Assembly (NCBI RefSeq): GCF_003945595.2
Contig: NW_024104332.1
Coordinates: forward strand, 3,782,001-3,846,000
Length of the DNA: 64,000 nt
From: Pipra filicauda
Lineage: Eukaryota; Chordata; Aves; Passeriformes; Pipridae
Direction of reading: 5' to 3'
Positions 50,201-60,878 of this stretch are shown here, one piece after another. The notes beneath the pieces were generated by a model. That model worked only from the letters and a program-made list of their open reading frames with translations. It was not told the DNA's origin and did no database searches. Made by a program: the position numbers and the translations under genes. Within the stretch, counting starts at the first letter, position 1. The number at the start of each line of letters is the position of its first letter.

Positions 50201-53200
50201 AAGGCACTGATAGCTACGGGTTCTTATTCCTTCAAAAATAAAACTGTGGTAGAATGTGATTCCACGTTCCCAGAAGTTTTCACTTCTTTTTTTTTATTAT
50301 TTTTTTTATAATGCTTACTGTGTGCTGTGGGACACATTCACATCAATATTTGCTTTCTGTTCATTTTCAGAAGGGTTGTGTTATCTCTGCAGTCTCAGTG
50401 CAGAGTGTTTCCATCAGTTAAAATCAGAAAGCTTTTCAAATGAAATATTGAACAATATCCTTCTGTAACTCTTTTTATTTTTTAAAAGGTATGTGATATA
50501 GTCTTCATGTTTTATCCATCCTCACCAAGCAGTTTTATGATGTTCCAGTTAGTAAACAGTGATTTTTAAAATGTGGTTTCACTCAGGCAATAGTTTCAAA
50601 TGCTCAGCTGCTTTAATGGAATAAAATTGGTTTCAAAATACTTCAGGATCTTAGCACTGCAGAAATTAGTTTTCCTGTTCTTATTTTCATATAATGAAAA
50701 ATCAGTTTTCTCAATAGTTATCAGATGGTACATCTTTGAATGGGTGTGACCAAGTATCTGTGTGTGGAAAACTCTGATCTTTTTACCTCTTTTCACCTAT
50801 TCTTGACTTATCTACTTACATTTCTCCAAAGACTGAAGAGATTTAAAGCAACACCCATGAAAACCGTTGATCTGGTTCATGGCTGGGACTTCTAAGAAAA
50901 AACTGTGCATGGGAACAAAATCTGAAGAACGAGGGGAAAATATGCTGATAATAAAATGGATTAGATATGTCCCTCATTTCACAATTCCTTGTTGTGTGAG
51001 GTGCCAGACTATTCTGAGAGGACAGTTTTAGGACAGAGATGATATGCGGAGAGCTACAAGATCCCAACTTCTCCCACCCTATCTTGGCTTCTGTGGCAAG
51101 CTACTCAGCTGCAGATCTAACTCATGCAGAAGGAGAAAAGTACATTTATTTAAGCCCAGGGCTATGACTTCAAATTTTTTGTTGTTTTCTGTGTATTCAG
51201 GGAAACCTGATGATTTGGTTTTTACTTAATGGTCCCACTGCTCTGACCTCCCCCCACCTGTTATGACTCAGCTAATTTAGGATTAACCCAAAACCATTAA
51301 GATTATACAAGCATTTTATGTCCGATTTGACTGTTTAGGTTGCTAAATATGTGTGGTGAAACTTTGATACAGTTTGGATGGCAAAACAATTCATATTATG
51401 TAAAATAGTAATTAATCTGATATACTCACAGGAAAATTGTAGGTCTAACATTCATGTTTATGTGTTTGTATAAGCTATGGAGGATATAGGCACCTTTGAA
51501 AAGAAAACAGGATTTATTTAGGGCTATTATTGGGACTATTAATGACATGGTGCAAGAGATTGGCACTGGAGCTGAAGGAATTTCCTAACAGACTTATTGC
51601 AGGGCTTACATCGTGCTTTGTTCCTTGCAAATCATCGTTCTAAAAAACAGATGTATGCTGAAGAGCACACCTAAGGCTTGCCTACCCTACGGCTTGTCTA
51701 CTTGAAAAGAGGTTTTCTGCTGTTGAATTTTTCCTATCTATTACATTTTTACATCTCCCTATTTCTTCCAGAGAGCTGGTTCTCATAAATTATGCAGTGA
51801 GAGTATCATTCAAAATAAGGACAAGTGTTATCCTCCAAAGAATTAATTTGAGTCTTCAACTAGATCGTTCCTGTTTGAGGCCATACAGCCCATTATTTTG
51901 AACATGCCCCAGCAAAAATAGCCATGCTTCACAATGTCTAGGGAAATGAAGAAATTCTTGAGAGTCTGGCTATTACATTTTGTACTGGAAAACTTACAGA
52001 AATCATTGAGGAAGAAGCTATACTGGGGAAAAAAAAAAGCACACAACAAATCTAACATCTGAGAAGGTGTGGGAGTCAGTTCTCAGAAACCAATAGGGTG
52101 TAATTCTTAAATTCTTTTCTGCATATTTCAGAATAATATCAACCTCTCTCTGGGAAGGAAGAAGAGGAACAGAAGAGGAAGAAAAGGAAGTATTCTATCT
52201 ACAGCTGTCAGAAAGAAATGCACTAATTCATTTTACATTAATCTTCCAGAGTAGGAGGCAAAAAGAAGAGAAAAGGGTAATTTTACAGTTCAGTGAAACT
52301 TCACCCATTTATTATTTTAATGTTCCAAAATACACAATAAGTCTTTAAAATAAGTGTGTCATCTATATAGTAATCTGAGTATACCAAACTGAATTGGACC
52401 CTTGTTGTTCACAAACACAGGTTGAGAAGCCCAAAAAGCCCTCAGTGACAATTGCAGTGTGCTAAAAATCAGAGGAAAATGACATATTCATACCTCAAAG
52501 GAAAACATAACCCCAAGAGCTTAGGTACTGTTTTTTTCATATTTTTTTTCCATCGCTCTTTTGGGTTTCGCTTTTGTGGAAGGATATTTTCTTGTGCCAC
52601 AAACTTTGCAGGTTTAGTGGCTCCTCTTCACCAGTTTTCCTCAGGAACAGATGCAGCACTGGATGTTTAACAGCTGATGGAGGGACCTTGGTCTGGGGAG
52701 CCATGAGCCCTTCTCAGGGAGTGCTTCCAGCGTGGGTTTGACTTCGTTTCTCCCTGCTGACTCAACAACCTCTCAAACATTTCATTATGCAGGCTCTGTG
52801 GGACATGTGGGATACAGAATAGAGAGCATAAAAGGGTAGGAGCACCTCACTATTATTTTCTTATTATTTTGCAACTACAGAATGTTTGGCAAATGATGGT
52901 ATACAAAGTTGCAAGGCAGATGCTATAAATTGGGTCAGTATGATATGTGTGGCTGCCAAGGAGTCGTTTAAAGTATATTTTCACTGTTTCCAGCAAAAAC
53001 AGCAAGAAAGTAAAGACATCATGAAATAATTATGTCATTTGGAAGGGAAATATAGCAGGGATTTTAAAAACATACGTGCAAAAGGAAGAACAAATTGAAC
53101 CCACACCATACTTGAAAACTTAATGGAAAAGGATAAATTGATAACACAAAAATAAAACCATTGTCTTATTCTCAATACAGTCTGAAATCCAAATTATATC

Positions 53201-54518
53201 CTACTTAGGGTCACTAACGAAGAGAAAGATAGAAACTGCTGTCTTTATTTTTGGTACCATTTTTTATCTCTGCTCAAGGAGTAAGGAGGTTTGTAATGAC
53301 AAACATCTTCCAAACTAGGAATTTAGTTAAAAGTGTAGAGCACTGAAGAGAAAGATAGCTAATCAATTAAGCTATAAGCATAGACCATTTATTCACTGTC
53401 TGAAATACATTTTAAAATCATCAAAGACTGCCATGGTAAAAACAAATTGTACTTTAAAAAGCTGTAGCCTTTTTCTAAAACAACAGACAATAAAAGAAAA
53501 TTTGCTTGACTGGACCAGCGGGTCACTGTGATTTCAGTTCTGAACGGATTAATTTTGGACCTTCGTTTTTCCAATTTGTCAATAAAGTCTTTGAGAGTTG
53601 CCAAAATATGCAACCAAGAGGCAAAAGAGACAGGCTGAAAGGCTCGTGTGCTGTTCACAGTAAGGATTTATCTTTAAAACTTCTTAAGTCTTGAAACACC
53701 ACCATTTTGGGGACATATTTTGTGCTGCTGCTCCCTGGTACATTATACTGCTTTTTAGCACTGGTGTGTCAGTGCTGCACTGATGACTCAGTCAGGGTCA
53801 AGCTCCAGTTGTAGCCCAGATTTTGGAAAACATGCAGCAGCCAGCAATAACTTGCAGACTATCTTAACGAGCCTCTTTCCATGCCGCTAATTCCAGACTG
53901 TTATATAATTGCAAGACTTTAATATCCAAATTTTAAGGACATGATGGCATTTTGCATTCCTTAAAGAGAAAAAAAATTGAGATCTCAGAACAATTCCCTT
54001 TAAATAATTCCTGTTTAAATAATGAGGAACTTCTCATATACAGTCCTGAAGGGCTCAGTCTTCCCTACTCCTTGTAAGACATAAATATTCTCATTACCAC
54101 TTGATAACGGGCTGAACCAAAAGAATATGGCTGTGACTAAGTCAGTCCTAAATGACTAAGTAAGTCTTTTCCATTTCCAATGTCTCCAATAAAACCTCTG
54201 CCCTAAAATAATAGTTAAATATCTATAGACAAGCCAAAGTCAAAAAAAAAGTGAAAGTTTCCTCTAGAAAAGCCCCAGGGGCCTTGAGGGCAATGGAAAT
54301 CAAATGATTTTGATTTGGAAGCAATTAATATTGTTATGAGCTGTGGAGGCAATCAAAATCCCATAAAGGGATCCAGTAAGTGCCTATTTGCCCTAAAATT
54401 AAGGGATGTGTGATGTGGAAACATGTCTGAGGCATGTGTTTAAAGACTCATGTCTCTTTATGAATACAATGTTTTGTTATCAGGCCCCATGCTGCAAATC
54501 ATCAAGGAGGCTTTACGC
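47213..54518. other. Unique noncoding sequence
   Basis: The 47.5-48.2 kb part is somewhat GC-richer; 48.3 kb onwards is AT-rich. A short T-rich stretch lies at 50,286-50,310. No gene, RNA gene or mobile element was recognised. All reading frames are about 100 codons or shorter and without domains. Confidence 0.45.
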
Positions 54519-54533
54519 TTTTTTTTTTTTTTT
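54519..54533. repeat. Poly(T) run of 15
   Basis: Uninterrupted T15 after GGCTTTACGC. It might mark a minus-strand retroposon tail, but no body was recognised. Confidence 0.9.
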
Positions 54534-54870
54534 AACCAAGTGGCTGATATTTTTAAGGATTTGCCAGCAGGTTTGTGTTACAGTGTTCTTAATCATATTT
54601 TCTAACATGACAAATTTGCCATGCTGGTCTCTATAGGCCCCTCTTGCTCTTACTTCATAGTGAGGATAGTGTTGGAGTTGATTGAAGTGTTCAGTAATAA
54701 AATATATGTGGCCAGCTAGCACTGCCTCTTCCACAAAGGGAAAACATTTTCTATTTGACTGTATTTGCATTCCTATTTGCTTTATGCAACTAATGCTGAG
54801 AGCTTTATGGCCCACTGTCTATAACATGCTGCTTTTCATGCTATTCCTTTTTTTGGTCTGGAAAAGTTTT

Positions 54871-54904
54871 TGGGGGGTTTCTTTTTTTTCTTTTTTTTTT
54901 TTTT
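54871..54904. repeat. G6 and poly(T) low-complexity tract
   Basis: GGGGGG followed by T runs of 8 and 14 broken by single C. Low complexity; no element body recognised on either side. Confidence 0.9.
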
Positions 54905-57900
54905 AAATACTGGACTCTGTAATGCTGTATTACTCACAGCAATCTTTCTCATTTAACCATTTTTTGGCACTATCTAATGGCCTGACTTCTCCTTAGAACA
55001 GGCAAAGTCACAGGTTATCAGTGTCAAATAATCCAGTTCCTTCCACTCCTAGTGGGATCGTGTTCTGTTCAGGATCTTCCCAATTCTTTTAAACCATATA
55101 GTTGCTTGAAAGCCAGCACTTCTTATAATATGGGCTCTTCTTTCTTGAGCTGTGCTTTGAACATCCCCCACGGTGTTCTGTGAGTCAAATCTGAGCAAAG
55201 GTAGAAAGAAATCTTCAGAATACCCAGAAAATAGGAAAAACCTGACAGAAAGGTTTCATAGATCAGCAGAGCTCTCTGAAGGTGAAAGTTTGAGCCGTTA
55301 GTAAGGGTGGACAAGGGAAGCAGGAGTTTGAAAGCAGAAGATAGATGTATTTTTTCCGTAAGCTTGGCCACCAGCTCTGCTTTTGTGCATCTACAGAGCG
55401 TGATGAGAAGTGATTTTCCTCAGGACTTGTATCCTTGTTATTTATTATATCCTGGCAGCACGATGTGATGTGCTGAGATCTCAGCTGGATTTAGCCCAAT
55501 ATTCCAAAATTAAGCAAGTCAATGGATGCAAGTCAAGTTAAAGTTTTTCAAAGCGTTCCAAAGTGAATTAAGTTGTCCTGTAGCAATTCCCTCAGCCCAT
55601 GATGCCCTGCATTCAGTAATTACTGCAATGAAATACAGGGTGGCACTGCAGCCTTGGGCCCTGATCTCACACATCAGTTCTCTGTTCTCATTCATGCTTC
55701 TGAGCTCCAAGGGGGCTTCCCTTGTTGAATTCACCCTTGTTTCACCCCAAGAACAGCCTTTTGTCTTAGTGGGCCTAATAAAGCACTAGAAATGTTCTTG
55801 CACCGGTTTTGTTTTCCATCTGTTGGTAAGGTTTGTACAGGGGGTAAAATTAAAAAGATAATTCTAGTAGCTCTGCTGACAAAAAAGAGAGAGCAGGACA
55901 CCTGTCAGAGCCACTGTGCATCCTGACCAGCTCTGAAGTTACAAGCAAGCAAGTATTAAACTATCCAAGGCACATGATGAATAACAACTGGCATTTACTT
56001 TCTCCTTCCTAGTCTGCGTGGGTAAGAAAAACTGGCATGAAGTATGCAGCTACAGTTGAGCAAATTCTTTGAATTGCATCTGGTTTAAATAACAGAAAGT
56101 TTTCTCTCATCTTGAAACTATCTTTTGAAGCTATTCCTAAACTCCCTTCCCAATATAGGGATTTAAAATGACACTTCCTATTACCCAGTAGGGAGGCTTC
56201 ATGTCAGGCCTTGAGTTTTGGGAGTGGTTTGGGAGATTCTTTCGTCTTTCTTCTGATGCTGCACTTGGGTTTAGAAATAAAGACTTAATGAGAGAAAGGA
56301 CTAGAATTCAACAGGGCTCATTTCCTACATGCAGAACACAACTCACCACTGTATTCAGTCATTATCAGGCATTAATGCTTTCTGTGCTACAGGAGACAGG
56401 ACAGACAAGAAAATGAGGAATGTTCATCCCAGAACAGCCTGCACTAGGTCATTTCTACTGCACTACCAGGTCTTGAATACTTGACTCACTGTATAGGAGA
56501 CTGTAAGTTATAAATAGCCATAAAAGTAATTTTTCCATAAGCAGAATTATTTGTTTACTCGTGTCTGCTAGCTGCCCAAAAGGAGATGGAAAGGAAGGCA
56601 ACCAACATGAACCAAGTACAATTAGATTAACCTTTCAGACAATTGATATCTGGCATTCAAAGAATGCAGAACAACAGCAACACCAACAAGAAAAACAAAA
56701 CAAACAAACAAAAAAACCAAAAAGTGGAGTAAATTGTTTTAAATCCAGCAGAGAAGAATGGATTTGCCAGACCATTTCTAGAACAGGCTGGCAGCCTTTT
56801 GCAGTGCTGAGCTTATCAGAAGGAATGTGGGCCACATACCTCTACTTCAGCACATAACCACAGTATAACCAGGAGCTCTAGGATCTCCAGGTAGAAAATC
56901 TGGTAAAAGCTTTATTCCAATTAAAACTTCCAAATGGGTTTATAATTGTGCCAGGCTTTATTAGTGCAGATGTACCCTTCTATTATTTGTAGGATCAGTG
57001 ATGAAAATAAACTTGCTTTGTCCTGTTTTTAAAAAAAGAATATTAAATTAAGCCTGGAAATAGAAAATAAATGCAAAATTTTGTTTGATTTTAGACTCTA
57101 TGCAGTTCCCTCAAGACAGACAAAACTGAAGAAATGGCTGAGGCTAACACTCCTTTTGATTGTCTAATTTCTATTTGCTCTATCATTTATAACATATTTA
57201 GACCCTTATGATTGTTTGGAAGATGCGGTTTCAAGCTGCATTTACTGTTTGGATTTGCACGCTGGGTCTGACCCAAAGCTATGAGGATTTCAGGTCATGT
57301 CTCGAGTAGATACCTGCTGAGGCAGCAGAACTTCATCTTTCTGTTTACTGAAGCAGTCTTTGAGCCAGGCTTTGGCCTTCACTTACAATTCTTCCACTCT
57401 CTCCACTATATCTTCCCATGACAGTAGATAGATTCCAGAAAGGAGAAATGCTGATAGTTTGAGCCCTAGGTTCACTCAACAGCAATCTTGTATACTTCTA
57501 TCACAAAAAAAATTGTCATATGTTTGTATCTGCCCTGTTTCTTTATGTCTTCCTCATCACCACACAAAATTGCTGCTGTACAGGAGCAAATGCTGTGGAA
57601 GCCCAGGGGAATGAATTCTTTCTTGTGACATTCCTCCACTGCTTTGGTGCCAGGATCTGCAGAACCTATTTTGCCTTCCCGTGTTAATCTCAAATGCTGA
57701 ATGTCTCCTGGAAGACACACATTTTCTCATTCTCGTTTCTCATTCCCTCCCTCATTGATGTCAATAACTATTGGGGAAGGAATTCCAGATTCCTCAGAAA
57801 TCAAGACACAGGTGAGGAATAACTTTCACACAAGTAATGGCTTGAAGCTTTTATGCCTTTCATCTGTGCTGAACTGCACAGGTGGAAAACATGTAAAGTT

Positions 57901-59257
57901 AACCACAGAGATTGAAACGTGTCTGAATTCATGAAGACAAAGGAAAAACAGTTTTAGCTTAGTGGAAAAATTGAGATTTTGAAAATTAAACTACTTGCAT
58001 TGGGGGCAGAAATGGTGTCTTTACTCTTCACTGCAACTTTACCTTTCTCCTTAAAAGGGTTGTAAAAACTGTCCTAAACAGCACAAGGTCAACATTCACC
58101 TTAAAATGTTCTACAAAATGACCAGCCTCTGATGTGATGAACACACCATCGGACAGAAAGGCAACTTTAAGTTTGACAAAGTAATAAATTACTCTTCATT
58201 GCATCATATAAAATCACATCATCTCTCATTGAAGCTATTTTCTTTCACGGTATGTCATGAAAGTCCCAAACCCACAACTCTTTACCACAGCTTTACATGG
58301 GATGTTTCCGGGGCCTTTGAAGTTTTTTTCTGTATTTGGAAAGCAACTGCTACTGCCCACACCAAGGTGTCCTTTAGGATTGGGTAAAGCCTAACTCCAC
58401 AGGGATTCTGTCTGGGTTAGCACAGAGGGCTGTGCCAGGCGCTGGCAGCCGGGGGTGCTGGGGCTCGGGGCAGCATCCCAAGCCTCCAAGTGCTGTGGTC
58501 GTGCTGTTGTTCTGTCAGTGACCCTCTAAATTTCAGCTTTGTTGTTGTTTCTGCCTGCTGCGAGGGTTGCTTACAGCCCACAGCTGAACGGGATCCCCTT
58601 TTTTATTTTTTTTGTGAACTTATCTCATTGTTTCATCGCCTGAATAACTGAGGGCAACCAAGCTTGGATTTAAATCTGTGTAAACAGAATCACGTGTCCA
58701 AAAGAGATGTAGGAAAAAAAATAACCTTCAACAATAGATGAGAGTGCTGGTCAGCTAATTAGTCTTAAAATGAGCATCTGATGCCCTAAAATGACATGCC
58801 ACCTTAGGGAAGCTGCTCCTGTGTGTGGAGGCTGCTGCCCTGTGGCAGTTTTCTCACCCGCTGAGTGCTGGTAAGCACTCACTTCAAAAAGGAGGAGGCA
58901 ACGTTTATTCTCTCCAAACTATGCTAAGAGCACTGTGCTAAGCAGAGATATTCCAGTACAAGTCCCAAGTAAGAAGTAAGATAGTAGGGGAGGAATCAGA
59001 ATAGCCACAGAACTCTGTGGGGAGCACAGAACTGGTTCCTGCACTCTTTTCTGTCAGCTGTGGCCAAAGCATTTTAATCTGTCTTGCCTTTCATCAAAGG
59101 CACAAGAGCCATCTTCCCTGAAAATGAGAGTGTAGCACTGGGTCTGATGGGAAACTTGTTTAAACATGTCTTAGGATGGCTCTTTGTGGTCTCTTTGTAA
59201 ACACGTGTTTCTTCTTCCCAACACCCCCCACAGCAACTGTTATCTCCCATGCAGGAA
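54905..59257. other. Unique noncoding sequence
   Basis: AT-rich except for a GC-rich patch at 58.42-58.52 kb that has three runs of four or five G. An A/C-rich tract lies at 56,670-56,724. No gene or mobile element was recognised. Confidence 0.45.
56670..56724. repeat. A/C-rich low-complexity tract
   Basis: Irregular CAA, AAAAC and CAAA units, comparable with the tract at 2203-2240. Reading frames through it are Gln-, Asn- and Lys-rich as a consequence. Could be an old retroposon tail, unproven. Confidence 0.85.
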
Positions 59258-59313
59258 TGTCCTGGGAAAGGTGTCCTGAGGTGTCCCACTGGTCCTTTGT
59301 TTAACCCCTTCCT

Positions 59314-59422
59314 ATTGGCTGTTGACCCTTTACCTGATGGTTTTTTCTGTGTGACCCTGAACTTGTGATTGGTTCCCCTTTGACCCTCCTAAAAGCTTTA
59401 TAAACCCCTTCCCAACAATAAA
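59314..59422 (+). promoter_or_regulatory. LTR promoter and polyadenylation module
   Basis: Two inverted CCAAT elements 54 bases apart, a TATA box 26 bases after the second and AATAAA 13 bases after the TATA box. With AATAAA this close to TATA, transcription would start after it, so a primary transcript begins beyond the signal while a transcript arriving from upstream would contain it. If still active, the module could drive transcription rightwards from about 59,430. Activity is inference. Confidence 0.6.
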
Positions 59423-59483
59423 CTCTCTCTTGCCTCCTCTCCACGCCCGGTGTGCTGTCTCTGTGCCTGCCATGGAGCCACGT

Positions 59484-59519
59484 GGGTGCTGGGGGGAGGG
59501 GAGGGCACCTCTCCCCTCC
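59484..59519 (+). other. G-rich quadruplex-capable segment overlapping a strong hairpin
   Basis: Four G runs of at least three (59,484-59,486, 59,491-59,496, 59,498-59,501, 59,503-59,505) with loops of four, one and one bases fit the quadruplex rule. The right part also forms a hairpin: GGAGGGGAG (59,495-59,503) pairs exactly with CTCCCCTCC (59,511-59,519). The two folds exclude each other. It lies in the presumed leader just after the LTR promoter. Confidence 0.7.
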
Positions 59520-59520
59520 A

Positions 59521-60810
59521 GGCTCGGGGCCTGAGAAACCCTGTGTCTGGAGTCCCCCTTCCCCGTCCACCAAGACGTCGGAAATGGTTCTTCAGACGGA
59601 GAAGGAGCTAGAGCTGGGCTCCCCCACGTCGTGGGTGGGGAAAGGGATCCAGATGAGAGGCTATGTTTTTGTATGCAGGGAGGAAAATAGGGAACAGATC
59701 TGGAAACAGGTAGGAGTAGTGTTATGTCCCTGCCCCCAGAATCTCTTGGCGTCTATGACTGTTGCACAAAAAACGTGTGCTAGGAGCAGCTGGAAATTCA
59801 GATATGTGTAGTGAGTACATTCCTGTTATTAGAGGTGAAACAGGAGTTCAGGGAGGAAGGGGGGAGCCAAAGAGGCAGAGAAATCCAACACTGGTGTTCT
59901 TGGAGGCTTGCTCCATTTCTGAATCAGGATTTGCAGAAATCACACCAGTAGCCAGCAGTGTGGTGTCTCTTCCAGCAGGGCTTTGAAGAGTAATGCAAAA
60001 CCCATCCCAGCCTAGTGGCACGGCAGAGGACTACTTGGCAACTTACAGCATCAATGTGAGCTGTCTGTCTGTCTGTTATCCAAAAATACACTGAAGGCCT
60101 AAATATACCTACACACACTGCATACCATCCAACCATACTTACAGTTCCAGCCTCCAAATGCAATAGTTGGGAGGAAAATGTTTGGTTCGTTTTCTCAAGA
60201 TGGGAAAAACATTTCCTGACAGTTTTTAGCCCAGCATGTTCAGTCTGCCCCAAAGAGATTACCAGAAAAGCTGCATCATGACATCTCCTCCTGGGCTCAA
60301 AGCAAAAGCCATGCACTCAGAATGTTTCCTGTCTTGGAAGAAAACAGTATAGAAAGTACACAGGTGCAAGACACGTGGCAGAATTTTGCTTTTACTTTAT
60401 TGAATAATACCCACATTGTTGCTGTGTGACAAGGAGGGAAAAAATAAGATCAGTTCTAACTACCATGGGATATTTGGCTTGGATTATCAGCAGGAAAAGT
60501 GAGGAAAATTGCTTTCAAAAGTATATAAACTGAAATGCTTCTGTTATTCTTAGCCCTCATTAGCAGGATATACAATGGAATCCCTCAGAAGTGTATTAAT
60601 TGCAGTAGTAAACTATCTTTCCTTTTAACTAATACCAAACTAGAAAAGGTAAGGGTTTCCACAAGCATTAGATTAAAATGGAACACGATCAGTACTATTT
60701 TATCAGGTTAATTGGTGGGCTTTGCCTCAGGTGCCTCAGATACGAGTGAAAACACTTGGCATTGAGGAGAATGGGGTTGGGGGATATTCAGGTAACTTGC
60801 AGAAGCAGTT
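59521..60810. other. GC-rich leader-like sequence, then unique DNA
   Basis: To about 59.65 kb it stays GC-rich, with a small palindrome CCCACG-T-CGTGGG, and may belong to the retroviral insertion. Beyond that it is ordinary sequence. The open plus-strand frame at 59,452-59,811 crosses the LTR end and shows no gag-type motif. A minus-strand frame at 59,924-60,316 has no domain. Confidence 0.4.
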
Positions 60811-60878
60811 TGGGGTTTTTTGTTTTTGGTTTTGTTTTTTTTTTTTTTTTTTTGGTTTGGTTTGGTTTGGTTTTTTTG
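60811..60878. repeat. T/G-rich tract with poly(T)19 and (GGTTT)n
   Basis: T runs broken by G, then 19 T (60,835-60,853), then four GG pairs spaced by TTT, then seven T. On the minus strand it reads as an A-rich tail with CCAAA units. It may be the tail of a minus-strand retroposon, though no body is recognisable to its right. Confidence 0.9.

Larger units (their letters stand above)
59258..59520 (+). mobile_element. Endogenous retrovirus LTR (boundaries approximate)
   Basis: The order of signals is that of a retroviral LTR on the plus strand. There are two inverted CCAAT boxes (ATTGG at 59,314-59,318 and 59,368-59,372), a TATA box TTATAAA at 59,398-59,404 and a polyadenylation signal AATAAA at 59,417-59,422, then a pyrimidine-rich stretch and a GC-rich leader. 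The 5' end may be the TGT at 59,258, but TG words further left are also possible. The 3' end is not fixed: the CA followed by TGG near 59,471 resembles an LTR/primer-site junction, yet the following bases match no primer tRNA I can recall. No second copy lies in the window and no gag, pol or env was recognised to the right, so it is likely a solitary LTR or heavily deleted provirus. It is unrelated in sequence to the LTRs at 8.3 and 34.7 kb. Confidence 0.7.

Noticed and set aside
58440..58480. G-rich run considered as a quadruplex
   Set aside because: Only three runs of four or more G; a fourth run of at least three G within loop distance is absent.
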